Program-made: the position numbers and the translations under genes
Assembly: GCF_001404515.1 (NCBI RefSeq)
Contig: NZ_CXWE01000005.1
Coordinates: 186,001 to 250,000, forward strand
Reading direction: 5' to 3'
DNA length: 64,000 bases
From: Roseibium album
GTDB lineage: Bacteria > Pseudomonadota > Alphaproteobacteria > Rhizobiales > Stappiaceae
Notes under the pieces: model-generated
What the model saw: only the letters and a program-made list of their open reading frames with translations
Databases searched by the model: none
Told to the model about the DNA's origin: nothing
Part shown: positions 1 through 11,311 of the stretch, piece by piece
Numbering within the stretch: the stretch's first letter is position 1
Layout: each line of letters begins with the position of its first letter

Positions 1-409
1 CAAGTGCCCGGTCATCATGTTGCCCATGAATTTCGACCAGCAATCCGCCGGCCTGTCTCAGGAGACCTGCACTGACGGGCTGATCGTTGACAAATGCTCT
101 CGTTCGTCCGTCGGCAGTCTGAATGCGCCGCAAAATGATGTCGCCATCATCATCGACTTCGTTTTCCCGAAGAAACAGACGCACAGGGTGATCTCCTGCA
201 ACGTCAAACACCGCCGTAACCTGACCCTGAGCCGCGCCGTTGCGGACAAGGTCGGCATCGCCGCGTGCCCCCAGTGCCAGCGACAGGGAATCCAGGAGTA
301 TTGACTTGCCCGCACCGGTTTCGCCGGTCAGAACCGACATTCCTGCCGCAAAATCAAGGTCTAGACGATCAATGAGTACGATGTCTCGAATAGACAGCGT
401 GACCAGCAT
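1..409 (-). CDS. recN: DNA repair protein RecN, N-terminal part (runs off the left edge)
   Basis: RecN is an SMC-like ATPase that acts in recombinational repair of double-strand breaks. The visible 136 codons start MLVTLSIRDIVLIDRLDLDF, followed by a Walker A motif GETGAGKS near residues 30-37, the standard RecN amino end. The start at 409 lies 69 bp downstream of the bamD stop, in the same direction, so it probably belongs to the tail of the lpxC-bamD transcription unit. The coiled-coil middle and Walker B half are outside the window. Confidence 0.93.
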   Translation of the reverse strand, partial: MLVTLSIRDIVLIDRLDLDFAAGMSVLTGETGAGKSILLDSLSLALGARGDADLVRNGAAQGQVTAVFDVAGDHPVRLFLRENEVDDDGDIILRRIQTADGRTRAFVNDQPVSAGLLRQAGGLLVEIHGQHDDRAL

Positions 410-478
410 GAAGGCGAGCTCCTCGGACTTTGTTGCAGCCCACCATAACAGTGGACCGAGTCGTCTTTCCAGAACCCG

Positions 479-1366
479 TTAGATACTCCTGAATGCGCGG
501 CTAATCCAGCTGCCAGAATCTTCTGAAGGCTGATAGCCGCCTTTATTCAGAAGCGAATAGGCATCCTTGTACCATTGCGTATCCGGATAGTTGTGACCGA
601 GCACGGCCGCAGCGGTCTGGGATTCGTTGACCACACCAAGTGCGTAATAGGCTTCCGTCAAACGGAAAAGCGCTTCTTCGACATGGCGGGTGGTCTGAAA
701 CTCGACGACGACCGCCCTGAACCGGTTGATCGCGGCAACATAGTTGCGCCGCTTCAGGTAGTAACGGCCAACCTGCATTTCCTTGCCGGCGAGCTGGTCT
801 TCAACGATCCGCAATTTTTCTTCCGCATCCGGTGTATATTCGGATTCCGGAAAACGCTGGATAAGTTCGGTAAAGGCCCCTGCCGCTCTGCGGGTAACCG
901 CCTGATCCCGGGTGATATCAGGCATCTGGCGGAAGTAGCTCTGCCCGGCGAGATAAAGCATATAGGCTGAATCCTCATCGCCGGGATAAAGGGTCACAAA
1001 CCGTCGCGCAGCCGTAACGGTCTCCGGATACTTGCCGCGCGAATAATTCAGAAACGCCAGGTTGACGAGCGACTTCTTGGAATATTCCGAGTAAGGATAA
1101 AGCTTGTCGATTTCCTCGAACTTCTCGGTCGAATCCCGAAGTTTGCCCTGCGCGCGCAACGCCAGACCTTCGTTAAAGAGAACTTCCGGCGGCGTATCGT
1201 TCAACGCAAGTTCGTCCAGATCTTCCTTTCCGCTACAGGCGACAAGAAGAATCGGCGCTGCAAGAACAGCCATTCTCAGCAAAGATTTCACCCAATCGGT
1301 CCTGCTCAAACCAGAACCAGTTGCAATTCCGTTCACACCCATACTCCCGAGCTGTTTCCAGCCCAT
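479..1366 (-). CDS. bamD: Outer membrane protein assembly lipoprotein BamD (ComL)
   Basis: BamD is an essential periplasmic lipoprotein of the BAM complex, which inserts beta-barrel proteins into the outer membrane. The 295-residue frame has a lipobox ILLVAC with the modified cysteine at residue 44, then TPR-like helical repeats (for example LFNEGLALRAQGKL and YLKRRNYVAAINRFRAV) that match the family. The leader before the lipobox is long. A start at residue 9 (position 1342) or 32 (1273) is possible, and no start has a convincing ribosome-binding site. It lies between lpxC and recN, a conserved alphaproteobacterial order. Confidence 0.92.
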   Translation of the reverse strand: MGWKQLGSMGVNGIATGSGLSRTDWVKSLLRMAVLAAPILLVACSGKEDLDELALNDTPPEVLFNEGLALRAQGKLRDSTEKFEEIDKLYPYSEYSKKSLVNLAFLNYSRGKYPETVTAARRFVTLYPGDEDSAYMLYLAGQSYFRQMPDITRDQAVTRRAAGAFTELIQRFPESEYTPDAEEKLRIVEDQLAGKEMQVGRYYLKRRNYVAAINRFRAVVVEFQTTRHVEEALFRLTEAYYALGVVNESQTAAAVLGHNYPDTQWYKDAYSLLNKGGYQPSEDSGSWISRAFRSI

Positions 1367-1557
1367 GCGGCCGCGCAGGTTTTTCGGCCTTATGATTCAT
1401 TGACAGGAGTGTTTATCGGAATTCCCCTGTCCCCGTCACGTCCTCAACGGCCATCTGACGGTTTTTTTGAGCATTTTTATGGCAACATGCCCAAATTGCA
1501 GTGAATTCTGAAGAAACAGACAGGCCGCCTCAATAAGACAGCCGTTTATCAGGAAAT

Positions 1558-2502
1558 TCAGGAAACGTCGGGCCCGAAAGCAGCAGCTGCCGCAAGACCA
1601 CCCTTGCCGACCTGACCGACCTGCCGGAATGCAGGTGCCTCAACGATCTCGAAGGCACTCGGGTCTTCGAACAACTTGACCAGAATGGAGTGGTTCATCT
1701 TGTGGCCACCCTTGTAGGACCGATACATCCCGAGAAATGGCAGACCAGCCAGCGCAAGATCGCCAACGGCATCCAGAGCCTTGTGACGGGCGAACTCATC
1801 CGGCCAGCGAGTGCCTTCCGGATTCAGAACCTTGTCGTCGGAAATTGCCACGGAGTTTTCCAGGGATGACCCAAGAGCAAATCCCATTTTCCAGAGCTGC
1901 TCGACGTCCTTGACATTCCCGAACGTCCGGGCGCGCGAAAGGTCGTCACGGAAGACTTCGGGCGTCATCTCGGAAACATATTGCTGACGGCCGATGACCG
2001 GTGTTTCGAAATCTATGGTGATGTCGAATTTGGTCCCTTCATGCGGATGCAATTCACACCAGGCACCGCCATTGTCGACGCGTACGCTTTTCTTGATCTT
2101 GAGATAGCGGCGTCCACGGTCAAGCTTCTTCAGCCCAACCTGTTCGATAGTCTCCACAAACACGGAACTGCTGCCGTCCATGATCGGCATTTCCGGGCCG
2201 TCGATTTCAACGATGACATTGTCGATACCCATACCGAAGAGTGCGGCCATGAGGTGTTCGACGGTCGCAATCCCGTCTTTGGTCGGATCGCCGAGAACCG
2301 TGCAGAGCGCTGTCGCAGAAACCTTGTCCCAGAGAGCGGGAACTTCTGCGGCGCTGTCCTGGTCGGTGCGCATGAAAACGATACCGACACCGGCATCGGC
2401 AGGAACAAGTGTAATCGACGCAGGTTTGCCCGAATGAACGCCGATTCCCGTCAGGGTTACCTGCTCGGCAAGCGTCGTTTGTCGGTCAACATGTGTGGTC
2501 AT
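1558..2502 (-). CDS. lpxC: UDP-3-O-acyl-N-acetylglucosamine deacetylase LpxC
   Basis: LpxC is the zinc amidase that carries out the committed step of lipid A synthesis. The 314-residue product shows the family landmarks: VEHLMAAL with the first zinc histidine, RHKALDAVGDLAL with the second histidine and the aspartate, and GGHKMNHS with the catalytic histidine. The open frame extends to 2559. I chose the ATG at 2502 because it has GGAAGG 10 nt upstream and gives the usual amino end (TLAEQVTLTGIGVHSG), while the upstream ATG has no ribosome site. It follows ftsZ after 255 bp and probably has its own promoter there. Confidence 0.95.
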   Translation of the reverse strand: MTTHVDRQTTLAEQVTLTGIGVHSGKPASITLVPADAGVGIVFMRTDQDSAAEVPALWDKVSATALCTVLGDPTKDGIATVEHLMAALFGMGIDNVIVEIDGPEMPIMDGSSSVFVETIEQVGLKKLDRGRRYLKIKKSVRVDNGGAWCELHPHEGTKFDITIDFETPVIGRQQYVSEMTPEVFRDDLSRARTFGNVKDVEQLWKMGFALGSSLENSVAISDDKVLNPEGTRWPDEFARHKALDAVGDLALAGLPFLGMYRSYKGGHKMNHSILVKLFEDPSAFEIVEAPAFRQVGQVGKGGLAAAAAFGPDVS

Positions 2503-2686
2503 TAAACCCAGCCCTTCCGATTTGCGACCGCAAAGCCCAAAATTTGCCCCAATGCTCATACGGACTTTTAACGATCACGAGTTGGTCGCGAAGATAGTCG
2601 CGTTCCCCTGTAGAGCGAAATAAAGCTTTATTACGGTTTGTAACGATTCACAGGCAGACAAAACATTGAATTAAAAGAGGAATTTC

Positions 2687-2727
2687 TTCCGTTACGGAAG
2701 CAGCCCGAAACATGCGCTCCGGGCTGC
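2687..2727 (-). terminator. Tandem hairpins after ftsZ, possible terminator or attenuator
   Basis: Just downstream of the ftsZ stop, an 8-bp stem (GCAGCCCG at 2700-2707 with CGGGCTGC at 2720-2727, 12-nt loop) is followed on the minus strand by a second small hairpin TTCCG-TTA-CGGAA (2687-2699). There is no uniform T run, so termination efficiency is uncertain. Confidence 0.45.
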
Positions 2728-2757
2728 TGCGATCAGGGAAGAAGATCGCGAGACGAA

Positions 2758-4542
2758 TCAGTTGGCCTGGCGGCGAAGGAACGCCGGAATTTCCAATTGA
2801 TCGTCATCTGCGACACTGACCGGCTTGGGCGCAGCACGGCCTGTCTCGTCCAGTTGGCCTGCCGCGCCAGCTGAAGATGCCCTTGCCTGCGGGGCCCGCG
2901 GGACGGGAACCGGAGCAGGCTGCATCTGCGGAACCTTGCGGGCAACAGGTGCGCTTGTCTCGACTTCCTGGTCTTCCTCGTCCTCCCGGCGACCCAATCC
3001 GCTTGCGAGACGTCGCAGCAGACCCATTGGCCGGCGGTCTTCGTCACCGTATTCCTCAACATCGTCATGCACCGGCGCAGAAGTTGCCGGTTCCGCTGGC
3101 TGCTGAGCAGCAGGCTGTTGCTGTGACGGAGTTGCAGGGGTCTGTTGCGCGCGCATTTCACGCTGTGCGATTGGCGGGAAATCCTCAACGCGCGGCATGC
3201 GTGGTGCCGGGCTGTGCTCCTCGGCAACAGGAGGAATGTACGGCTGACTGACAGGTTTCTCGTCCAGGGCAGGAGCCGGTGTATCCTCTTCCAGATCAAT
3301 CATTTGGGACTTTGCCGCCATGGAAGCGCTCGCCGGCTTGACCCGCTTGATTTCGACGTCAGGGTCGCTGGCGACCGCAACGGCTGCCGGTTCCGGGATC
3401 GCAAGCTCTTTTTCAAGCTTTGCAACCGCTTGCGCGGCAGCGTTCGCGGCACCGGTCTTTGCAGCCGCAGTCGCAACCTTGGCGGTTGCGATATCCGGTG
3501 TGCTTGCCAAAGCCGGAGCATGAGAATTCAAGGTCTGTGCTGCCGCTGACTGAAACGGAACGGCGTCGAGACCTTCCTCCTTGTCAATCCCTGTTGCCAC
3601 GACGGAAACCCTGATGATGCCATCAAGTGTCTCGTCAAAGGTCGCACCAAGAATGATGTTGGCATCTGAATCCACTTCTTCGCGGATCCGCGTGGCTGCT
3701 TCATCCACCTCGAACAGTGTCAGGTCGTTGCCGCCCGTGATGGAGATCAGCAGACCCTTCGCACCCTTCATGGAGGATTCGTCCAGAAGAGGGTTCGCGA
3801 TCGCCGCTTCGGCAGCCTGCTGTGCCCGCTTCTCGCCGCTGGCCTCGCCCGTGCCCATCATCGCCTTGCCCATGCTGCGCATGACAGAACGAACATCGGC
3901 AAAGTCCAGGTTGATGAGACCTTCCTTGACCATCAGGTCGGTGATGCAGGCAACACCGGAGTAAAGCACCTGGTCGGCCATGGCGAACGCATCGGCAAAT
4001 GTCGTCTGTGCGTTGGCGATCCGGAACAGGTTCTGGTTCGGAATGACAATCAGCGTGTCAACATTCCGCTGCAGTTCGTCGATGCCGGAATCGGCAATGC
4101 GCATGCGTCGCGCGCCTTCGAACTGAAACGGCTTGGTGACAACACCAACCGTCAGGATGCCCTGCTCACGCGCTGCACGGGCAATGACCGGGGCTGCACC
4201 AGTGCCGGTACCACCGCCCATACCGGCGGTAATGAACACCATGTGCGATCCGGACAGGTGATCGTTGATCTCGTCGATCACTTCCTCAGCCGCGGCAGAG
4301 CCGACTTCCGGCTGGGAGCCTGCACCAAGCCCCTCCGTAACAGCTACGCCCATCTGGACGAGCCGGTCGGAATGGTTCATGGCCAGTGCCTGGGCATCCG
4401 TATTGGCGCAAACAAAGTCGCACCCCTGGAGGCCTGCTGTGATCATGTTATTGACGGCATTTCCGCCCGCACCGCCGACGCCGAAGACCGTAATGCGCGG
4501 TTTCAGCTCCTGAATGTCGGGCATCTTCAGGTTAATGGTCAT
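2758..4542 (-). CDS. ftsZ: Cell division protein FtsZ (long alphaproteobacterial form)
   Basis: FtsZ is the tubulin-like GTPase that forms the cytokinetic ring. The 594-residue product has the GTP-binding GGGTGTG loop at about residues 109-115 and the N-terminal [14 protein letters not shown] segment. After the core comes an Ala/Pro/Gln-rich linker of roughly 250 residues, ending in the conserved tail ([12 protein letters not shown]) that binds FtsA and other partners. The start at 4542 has GAGG 5 nt upstream and gives the family-typical [10 protein letters not shown]. The frame is open to 4689, into the end of ftsA. The core-to-tail length is about 200 residues more than in E. coli, as is usual in this class. 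Confidence 0.97.
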   Translation of the reverse strand: MTINLKMPDIQELKPRITVFGVGGAGGNAVNNMITAGLQGCDFVCANTDAQALAMNHSDRLVQMGVAVTEGLGAGSQPEVGSAAAEEVIDEINDHLSGSHMVFITAGMGGGTGTGAAPVIARAAREQGILTVGVVTKPFQFEGARRMRIADSGIDELQRNVDTLIVIPNQNLFRIANAQTTFADAFAMADQVLYSGVACITDLMVKEGLINLDFADVRSVMRSMGKAMMGTGEASGEKRAQQAAEAAIANPLLDESSMKGAKGLLISITGGNDLTLFEVDEAATRIREEVDSDANIILGATFDETLDGIIRVSVVATGIDKEEGLDAVPFQSAAAQTLNSHAPALASTPDIATAKVATAAAKTGAANAAAQAVAKLEKELAIPEPAAVAVASDPDVEIKRVKPASASMAAKSQMIDLEEDTPAPALDEKPVSQPYIPPVAEEHSPAPRMPRVEDFPPIAQREMRAQQTPATPSQQQPAAQQPAEPATSAPVHDDVEEYGDEDRRPMGLLRRLASGLGRREDEEDQEVETSAPVARKVPQMQPAPVPVPRAPQARASSAGAAGQLDETGRAAPKPVSVADDDQLEIPAFLRRQAN

Positions 4543-4657
4543 ATTATCCTCGCGACCCACTGGCTCCCCCGATACGGGAGACTCCTCTTCTTCCCTAATT
4601 TCAACTGCCACACCTGGCAGCTCGATTTCCTGGCTGTCGTCTTCTTGGCTCATGTCG

Positions 4658-5980
4658 TCAGAAGCTTTCCCTGATCCACTGACCCACACGGGCCAGATAA
4701 CCAGTTTGCCCGCCCCACCCCGATCGACGATTCTTGTGTTCGAACTGTTCGATCTGAGCGACTTGCGGATAAATCAAGAGGCCGACGGCCGCGGCAAAAG
4801 CCGGACCTTTGGCAGCCTCGGGAAGACCGGCAACGCCTAAAGGCCGGCCAAGACGGACGTTGCGCCCCAAAATGTGACGCGCAACCTCTCCAAGACCCGT
4901 GAGCTGACTGGCGCCCCCTGTCAGCACGATCTGCTTGCCGACCCGGCCTGCAAAGCCGGACGCGGTAAGGCGATCTCTTACGAGTTCAAGGATTTCTTCC
5001 ACACGCGGACGGATGACCCTGGTCAGCGCCGAGCGGGGGATTTGATTTGGCAGATCACCATCGCTTTCCAGCGGAGGGACCGTCAGGAGGTCTCTGTCGT
5101 CCGAACTGGATGCCAGCGGTGAGCCATAAAGTGTTTTCAGGCGCTCTGCGTCCTGCAGGCGCGTTGCAAAAGCACGGGCAATGTCTGTTGTCACATGATT
5201 GCCGCCGACCGCAATCGCATCGAGGTGAACCATGTGACCGTCAACAAAGACCGACAGTGTCGTGGTGCCGCCACCCATGTCGATGCAGGCAACACCTAGT
5301 TCGGCCTCGTCGTCGACCACGGTGGACAGACCACTTGCAAATGGTGTGGCCACCATCGTTTCCACGTGCAGGTGTCCCCGGTTGATGCACAGTTCGAGGT
5401 TTCGAACCGGCGGGTTTTCAGCGGTCACGACCTGCATGTCGACACCGAGCTTGTGCCCCATCATGCCGCGCGGATCGCGAATGCCCCGGCTGCCGTCCAG
5501 TGAATAGGATATCGGCAGCGCGTGCGTGACAGCCCGCCCGTCCGTAACCGAGTGGCTCGATCCGGCCGAGAGCACCCTTTGAATATCCGCTTCCGATACA
5601 CTGTCGCCGGCAAGCGGCACATTGGCGCTGTAGATTTCACTCTGCAGCCGTCCGCAGCTGATATTGGCGATCAGCGATTCAACCGTGACACCGGCCATGC
5701 GCTCCGCACTGTCGACTGCCATGCGGATCGCCTGCTCGGCTGCGTCCATGTCGACGACGACGCCGGACTTGATGCCGCGCGAGCGCTGATAGCCATAGCC
5801 GAGGACTTCAACCTTGTGCGACCGGCTCGACAGGATCGAGTTTTCTTCCTGCGGCACCAGTTTTGCAATCAGGCAGCAGATCTTGGTCGACCCCACATCG
5901 AGAACCGACATGATGACGGAGCGTCTGCTCGGCAAAGGCCGCATCTTGGGCAGATAAAGGTTCTTGTCGGAGCGGCTCAT
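4658..5980 (-). CDS. ftsA: Cell division protein FtsA
   Basis: FtsA is an actin-like ATPase that tethers FtsZ to the membrane. The 440-residue protein shows [17 protein letters not shown] (phosphate 1 loop), [15 protein letters not shown] (phosphate 2) and [13 protein letters not shown] (adenosine motif). It ends in a short amphipathic stretch ([13 protein letters not shown]) fit for membrane targeting. Its ATG overlaps the ftsQ stop in an ATGA arrangement, and the separation from the ftsZ start is 115 bp. An N-terminal extension of about 25 residues precedes the core. Confidence 0.96.
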   Translation of the reverse strand: MSRSDKNLYLPKMRPLPSRRSVIMSVLDVGSTKICCLIAKLVPQEENSILSSRSHKVEVLGYGYQRSRGIKSGVVVDMDAAEQAIRMAVDSAERMAGVTVESLIANISCGRLQSEIYSANVPLAGDSVSEADIQRVLSAGSSHSVTDGRAVTHALPISYSLDGSRGIRDPRGMMGHKLGVDMQVVTAENPPVRNLELCINRGHLHVETMVATPFASGLSTVVDDEAELGVACIDMGGGTTTLSVFVDGHMVHLDAIAVGGNHVTTDIARAFATRLQDAERLKTLYGSPLASSSDDRDLLTVPPLESDGDLPNQIPRSALTRVIRPRVEEILELVRDRLTASGFAGRVGKQIVLTGGASQLTGLGEVARHILGRNVRLGRPLGVAGLPEAAKGPAFAAAVGLLIYPQVAQIEQFEHKNRRSGWGGQTGYLARVGQWIRESF

Positions 5981-6891
5981 GTGTCCTGCTCCTTCTTGCC
6001 CGACCGGTTGCGGCCTCCGGTCATGATCTTGCGCTGCTCTGCAGCCTCGTCGGACAGGCGCACGGTAACCCTGTCCGCCAGTCGCATGTCGATGGCAACG
6101 ATATCTCTCGACAACAAACCGCTGTCCTCGTCCATCTCCACGAGATCCGTGAGGGCTGCATTAATGTTTTGTTCCGGAAGGCGCACAGAAATTCCATTTT
6201 CAAGCTGTAGATCCCAGCGCCGGTTGCTGACCAGAAACGCGGCCCGCACCCGTGGACGCAGTTCAGGTACTTTTTCCAGAGCCGCATTGATCTCTGCCGC
6301 GCGGCGTTGTGCACCATGATTGACAACGAGCAGCAGGTTGGCGTAGCGCCCGTCGACATCGTCGGTGATCACGTCGCCGGCTTCGTTTACAATTGAAACC
6401 AGGTCGCCGCGCTGCCAAAGCGCATATGGTATCCGCTCTTCGATCTTGATCTGCAGCGTGCTCGGATAAAGTTTCATCACCGAGGCGCTCTTGACCCAGG
6501 CCATCTCGTTCAACCGCTTACGCGCACCGGGCGCATCAAACAGGGCAAGCGACGTGCCTTCGTGAATCTCAAGTGCCTCAAGGATCTGGAATTCGTTGAT
6601 TTCACGCTGACCGGAAAGTTTAACAGCCTCGATGCCGAAGCCTGCTGCCGACAGCAGCGCATCGGAGACAATCCGGCCGTGGCCGCCTATGACTATTCCA
6701 TAACCAATCGTTAAGGTTAAGAAACCAAGGGCTGCCGCGGACCCCGTCCAGCGCGGAAGATGGGCAAGGCGTCCGGCCGAGCGCCAGACCGGCTGCCGGT
6801 GCAAACGCGAAACACCACGCCCGCGCGGGGCCAGCTCGGCCTCCAGCGGTGTCAATGCTTCCCTTTTCCATTTGCGACCTAGCGACAGCAA
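5977..6891 (-). CDS. ftsQ: Cell division protein FtsQ
   Basis: FtsQ is the bitopic divisome protein that bridges early and late components. The 304-residue product has a basic cytoplasmic head, one membrane segment near residues 52-72 ([17 protein letters not shown]), a POTRA domain ([18 protein letters not shown]) and an FtsQ domain with [15 protein letters not shown]. The start is a TTG at 6891 with GAGG 7 nt upstream. No in-frame ATG lies ahead of the membrane segment, so this non-ATG start is likely real. It overlaps ddl by 13 bp and ftsA by 4 bp, indicating translational coupling. Confidence 0.93.
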   Translation of the reverse strand: MLSLGRKWKREALTPLEAELAPRGRGVSRLHRQPVWRSAGRLAHLPRWTGSAAALGFLTLTIGYGIVIGGHGRIVSDALLSAAGFGIEAVKLSGQREINEFQILEALEIHEGTSLALFDAPGARKRLNEMAWVKSASVMKLYPSTLQIKIEERIPYALWQRGDLVSIVNEAGDVITDDVDGRYANLLLVVNHGAQRRAAEINAALEKVPELRPRVRAAFLVSNRRWDLQLENGISVRLPEQNINAALTDLVEMDEDSGLLSRDIVAIDMRLADRVTVRLSDEAAEQRKIMTGGRNRSGKKEQDT

Positions 6892-7805
6892 CTTGCGTCC
6901 TCAACCATCCAACTGACCAGATCCTTGAAACTCATCCCCTTATGAGCCGCCATTTCCGGCACAAGAGAGGTTGGCGTCATGCCTGGCTGCGTGTTCACTT
7001 CAAGGCAAATCAGTTCACCGGTTCCGTCTTCGCGCTCGTCGAATCGGAAATCGGCCCGGGAAACGCCACGGCATCCCAAAGCCTGATGCGCCTTAACTGC
7101 TAGTGTCTCTATGGTTTGGTAAACAATCGGTGAAATTTTTGCAGGAAGAATGTGTTTTGAACCGCCTTCTACATATTTTGCGTCATAATCGTAGAAGCTG
7201 TGACCCATAGGCACTATGTCGATCACCCCAAGAGACCTGTCATCCATCACGGCGCAGGTCAGCTCACGGCCATCGATGAACTTCTCGCACATCAGGACAT
7301 CCGGGTAGGGCCAATCCGACCTGTGAAGTTCCTGGGGCGGAAACTCTTGATCTTGCTTGACAATCAGGACACCGAAGCTCGACCCCTCATTGATCGGTTT
7401 GAGCACGTAAGGCGGTCTCATGGGATGTTCGCGCTGGATGTCGTGGCGATTCACGACGATGTCTTCCGTCACCGGGACCCCGGCAGCCTGCAGAACCGGT
7501 TTGGCCTTCACCTTGTTCATGGCAAGGCTGGATGCCATCACACCTGAGTGAGTGTAGGGAATGTTAAGAAACTCTAAAATTCCCTGGATACAGCCGTCTT
7601 CACCGAACGGACCGTGCAACGCGTTAAACGCCACGTCCGGTTTCAGTTTCTCAAGGACCGAGGAGACATTCCGGTTCACGTCAATGCGCGTCACCTTGTA
7701 GCCGGCTTCTTCGAGCGCATCGGCGCAATCCTTGCCGCTGCTAAGACTGACCGGGCGTTCATTGACCCAACCGCCCATGAGAACCGCAACGTGTTTCTTG
7801 GTCAT
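6879..7805 (-). CDS. ddl: D-alanine--D-alanine ligase
   Basis: Ddl joins two D-alanines with ATP for the peptidoglycan stem peptide. The 308-residue ATP-grasp protein has [20 protein letters not shown] at the amino end, [26 protein letters not shown] and the metal-binding [19 protein letters not shown] near the end. Length is typical of the DdlB type. Its start follows the murB stop without any gap, and its end overlaps ftsQ. Confidence 0.96.
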   Translation of the reverse strand: MTKKHVAVLMGGWVNERPVSLSSGKDCADALEEAGYKVTRIDVNRNVSSVLEKLKPDVAFNALHGPFGEDGCIQGILEFLNIPYTHSGVMASSLAMNKVKAKPVLQAAGVPVTEDIVVNRHDIQREHPMRPPYVLKPINEGSSFGVLIVKQDQEFPPQELHRSDWPYPDVLMCEKFIDGRELTCAVMDDRSLGVIDIVPMGHSFYDYDAKYVEGGSKHILPAKISPIVYQTIETLAVKAHQALGCRGVSRADFRFDEREDGTGELICLEVNTQPGMTPTSLVPEMAAHKGMSFKDLVSWMVEDASCCR

Positions 7806-8780
7806 TTACGCGACTTCCCCTTCCCGTCCCAGAAACGGTTCGACTGTTCCAGCGGCTCCGAATCGTCCAAGCCGCTTGATTTCCCATTCCAGACGGATAC
7901 CACTGTGTTTCAAGACCCGTGCACGCACGGTTTCGCCCAACATTTCAAGGTCGTATCCGGTTGCCTCGCCGGTGTTGATCATGAAGTTGCAGTGCATTTC
8001 GGACATCTGCGCGCCACCGACCTGCAGTCCGCGGCAGCCAGCTGCATCAATTTCCTTCCAGGCCGATGTTCCCGGAGGATTCTTGAAAGTCGACCCCCCC
8101 GTCTTTTCCCGGATCGGCTGAGACTTCTCCCGGTGTGCGACAACGTCGGCCATTTCCTGCCTGATTGCCGTTTCGTCGTGCGGATTTCCCTCAAAAGTCG
8201 CCGATGTGAAAATCAGATCCCCTGGCGCCGAGGAGTGCCTGTAGGCATATCCCATGTCCGCGTTGGACAGCACGTGCCTGTTTCCCTCTCGGTCCAGGGC
8301 TGTCAATTCCACCACGCGCTCGCAGGTTTCGGTGCCATGCGCGCCTGCATTCATGCGAAGGGCGCCGCCGAGACCACCCGGAATTCCTGTGTAAAACGCA
8401 AAGCCGCCGAGACCCGCCCTGGCTGCAGCCTCCGCAAGCCGCTTGTCCGGAACGGCCGCCCCCGCCCTGAGGCGATTCCGGCCCAGATCCTCGATCTCCC
8501 CGAAGCCCTTGGCGCTCAGTCGTATGACGACACCTTCCATGCCGCCGTCGCGGATCAGGAGATTCGATCCCAGCCCGACCGGCAGCACCGGCACATCACC
8601 AGGCAGTTTCCTGAGAAACGCGGCAAGATCTTTTTCGTCGGCCGGCTGGAACAACAATTGCGCTGGCCCGCCTGTTCGAAACCACGTAACGGCCGACAAC
8701 GGCTGGTTCACCGTAAGTCTGCCGCGCAGCCCTTCGCCAAGAGCCGGATATGCTTCCAGAAGGTCGGGAAAGTTCATCAA
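7806..8780 (-). CDS. murB: UDP-N-acetylenolpyruvoylglucosamine reductase MurB
   Basis: MurB is the FAD enzyme that reduces enolpyruvyl-UDP-GlcNAc to UDP-MurNAc with NADPH. The 324-residue product carries [15 protein letters not shown] (FAD-binding start), [13 protein letters not shown] (here [13 protein letters not shown]), the [18 protein letters not shown] flavin segment and the catalytic-serine segment [10 protein letters not shown]. It sits 8 bp after murC and abuts ddl. Confidence 0.96.
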   Translation of the reverse strand: MMNFPDLLEAYPALGEGLRGRLTVNQPLSAVTWFRTGGPAQLLFQPADEKDLAAFLRKLPGDVPVLPVGLGSNLLIRDGGMEGVVIRLSAKGFGEIEDLGRNRLRAGAAVPDKRLAEAAARAGLGGFAFYTGIPGGLGGALRMNAGAHGTETCERVVELTALDREGNRHVLSNADMGYAYRHSSAPGDLIFTSATFEGNPHDETAIRQEMADVVAHREKSQPIREKTGGSTFKNPPGTSAWKEIDAAGCRGLQVGGAQMSEMHCNFMINTGEATGYDLEMLGETVRARVLKHSGIRLEWEIKRLGRFGAAGTVEPFLGREGEVA

Positions 8781-8788
8781 TCTCGGCC

Positions 8789-10189
8789 CTATTTCCCGTC
8801 AAGCTGTTTCGGCAGTGCATAGGCCCATTGCGTGATGTTGCCGGCCCCCAGACAAATGACGAAATCTCCTGGTTCGGCCAGTTCCTTTATCAAGGCAGGC
8901 AGTTCTTCCGGCCCGTCAATCGACTGCACCTGCCGGTGTCCCCTGGTCTTCATGCCAGAGACCAGATCCCTGTGGCTCGCACCTTCGATCGGTTGCTCAC
9001 CGGCTTCGTAGACGGGCGCGATGATGACCGAATCCGCGTCGTTGAAACAGTTGGAAAAGTCATCGAAAAGGCTGTGAAGACGCGTGTACCTGTGAGGCTG
9101 CATCACCGCAATGACCTTGCCCGTGGTTGACTCGCGAGCGGCGTGAAGAACCGCCTTGATCTCCACCGGATGGTGAGCGTAATCATCGAAGATCTGCACG
9201 CCGTTGGCAGTTCCCGTGTGCGTAAAACGGCGTTTGACACCACCGAAATCCGAAATACCTTTTTTCAGGTCTTCCGATCCGACCCCCAGTTGCGATGCCA
9301 CTGCAATTGCCGCCGTCGCATTGGAAACGTTGTGAAGACCTGGCATCGGAAGGACAAGATCTTTCAGTTCAACCACGTCGTCCGTTCGGCGGTCCCGGAT
9401 GGCAACCGAGAATTTGGACTTGCCACCATCCATCGATACGTCGGTGAAACGAACATCTGCTTGCGGATTGGTGCCATAGGTCACTACCCGTCGATCCTCG
9501 ATCGTTCCGATCATGGTCTGAACCTCCGGATGATCCAGACACATCACCGCGAATCCGTAAAAGGGAACATTTTCAACGAATTGCCGGAAAGCAGCCTTTA
9601 CACCGTCAAAGTCCCCATAGTGGTCGAGATGCTCCGGATCTATATTGGTGACAATTGCAATATCGGCCGGAAGCTTGACGAAAGTTCCGTCGCTTTCATC
9701 GGCCTCGACGACCATCCAGTCTCCGCCCCCCATTCGCGCGTTGGTGCCATATGCGTTGATGATGCCACCGTTGATCACGGTCGGGTCAAGACTTCCCGCA
9801 TCAAGCAGCGCCGCCACCATGGATGTCGTCGTCGTTTTGCCGTGCGTCCCGCCGACCGCAATCGCCTGCTTGAAGCGCATCAGTTCAGCCAGCATTTCGG
9901 CACGGCGTACGACAGGGATCAGTTTTTCGCGCGCGGCGACCAGTTCGGGGTTGTCCTTCCTGATCGCGGAGGAAACCACCAACACTTCCGCATCGCCGAG
10001 GTTTTCAGGCGCGTGCCCTACCGCGACAGAAATTCCGTGCGACCTCAGGCGCTGGACATTGGCGTTTTCGGCCATGTCGGACCCCTGGACCTGGTACCCG
10101 AGTGTTTTCAGCACTTCTGCGATGCCACTCATGCCTATTCCGCCGATTCCGACGAAATGAACCGGTCCGATGTCGTGCGGCATTTTCAT
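8789..10189 (-). CDS. murC: UDP-N-acetylmuramate--L-alanine ligase MurC
   Basis: MurC adds the first residue, L-alanine, to UDP-MurNAc. The 466-residue protein has the dinucleotide-like [12 protein letters not shown] start, the Mur ligase ATP loop [12 protein letters not shown] (residues 113-124) and the C-terminal domain with [14 protein letters not shown] and MQPHRYTR. Its ATG overlaps the murG stop by 4 bp (ATGA). Confidence 0.97.
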   Translation of the reverse strand: MKMPHDIGPVHFVGIGGIGMSGIAEVLKTLGYQVQGSDMAENANVQRLRSHGISVAVGHAPENLGDAEVLVVSSAIRKDNPELVAAREKLIPVVRRAEMLAELMRFKQAIAVGGTHGKTTTTSMVAALLDAGSLDPTVINGGIINAYGTNARMGGGDWMVVEADESDGTFVKLPADIAIVTNIDPEHLDHYGDFDGVKAAFRQFVENVPFYGFAVMCLDHPEVQTMIGTIEDRRVVTYGTNPQADVRFTDVSMDGGKSKFSVAIRDRRTDDVVELKDLVLPMPGLHNVSNATAAIAVASQLGVGSEDLKKGISDFGGVKRRFTHTGTANGVQIFDDYAHHPVEIKAVLHAARESTTGKVIAVMQPHRYTRLHSLFDDFSNCFNDADSVIIAPVYEAGEQPIEGASHRDLVSGMKTRGHRQVQSIDGPEELPALIKELAEPGDFVICLGAGNITQWAYALPKQLDGK

Positions 10190-11292
10190 GGCCGTTCTCC
10201 TTGGTTGTCTGCGACCTGTTCAACAAGGTCCGCGAGGCGCTTGACGGCATCCGGCCTGGCAACGCTGTTTGCATTTTCCGCGGCCCTTGCCAGCAAGTCC
10301 GGCGCATTCATCAATCGGGTGATTTCGTCGGCCAGCCTTGCCGGGTCAAGGTCTGCCTGACGTATCGGCCACGCACCACCTGCCGCTTCCAGAACCTTCG
10401 CATTTGCAGCCTGATCCTGGTCGATCGCTCCAGGAAGGGGTACGAGAAGTGATGGACGTCCCAGGACGCTGAGTTCGCTTACTGACGAAGCTCCGGAACG
10501 GCAGATAACGAGATGAGACTGAGCAATCCGGCTCGGCATATCTTTGAAAAAAGACGCGCATTCAGCCTTGATTCCCGACGTGTCATAGGCCGACTTGACG
10601 CGTTCCAGGTCTTCGGCGCGGCATTGCTGCACAACAGTCAGGCGGCTTCGAACCTCATTCGGCATCAGTTCCATTGCCGGCGGCAGGAGATCGGAAAAAA
10701 ACCGTGCGCCCTGTGATCCGCCGAAGACCAGAAGATTGAATTCTCCACCTTCAACTGGCGCTGCATAGGACTGACCGGCAGCTTCCAGAACGGCATCGCG
10801 GACCGGGTTACCGGTTTCCACCTGCTTGGCGGCAAGGTCCGAAGGCAGGTTTTCCAGCGGTATGCTGGTCGCTATTGCCGTAACTCCCTTGGCCAGCATC
10901 TTGTTTGCCCGGCCCATGACGCCATTGGCCTCATGCAGGATTGACGGTGTTCCCGTCAGGCGTGCGGCGTACATCGGCGGGAAAGTCGGATAACCACCGA
11001 AGCCGGCAACGACGCTGGGTTTCAAGGATTTTATCACAGCCCTTGCCTGGAGCGTGCCCAGGAACAGGTTCAGACCGGTCCTGGCCAGCGAAATCGGATT
11101 GCGCCCCCGGATAGTTTCGGATGCGATGATATGAACCTTGCGGGCGGGAAAGGCGGTACCGTACCTGTCTGCCCGTTCGTCAGTCGCAAGCTCGACAATC
11201 CAGCCGCGCCTATCAAGCTCGGATGCAAGCGCTTGTGCGGGAAACAAGTGGCCGCCCGTTCCGCCGGCTGTCAATAATACTGTTTTGCTCAT
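10186..11292 (-). CDS. murG: Lipid II synthase MurG (UDP-GlcNAc transferase)
   Basis: MurG transfers GlcNAc onto lipid I at the inner face of the membrane to make lipid II. The 368-residue GT-B protein shows the glycine-rich [14 protein letters not shown] loop, a second Gly motif in [15 protein letters not shown], and the C-terminal [24 protein letters not shown] donor-binding region. The frame opens at a TTG (11304), but the ATG at 11292 with GGAT upstream gives the family-typical [11 protein letters not shown] start. It lies 19 bp after ftsW. Confidence 0.96.
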   Translation of the reverse strand: MSKTVLLTAGGTGGHLFPAQALASELDRRGWIVELATDERADRYGTAFPARKVHIIASETIRGRNPISLARTGLNLFLGTLQARAVIKSLKPSVVAGFGGYPTFPPMYAARLTGTPSILHEANGVMGRANKMLAKGVTAIATSIPLENLPSDLAAKQVETGNPVRDAVLEAAGQSYAAPVEGGEFNLLVFGGSQGARFFSDLLPPAMELMPNEVRSRLTVVQQCRAEDLERVKSAYDTSGIKAECASFFKDMPSRIAQSHLVICRSGASSVSELSVLGRPSLLVPLPGAIDQDQAANAKVLEAAGGAWPIRQADLDPARLADEITRLMNAPDLLARAAENANSVARPDAVKRLADLVEQVADNQGERP

Positions 11293-11311
11293 GCTATCCG
11301 GCAACGCTGCC

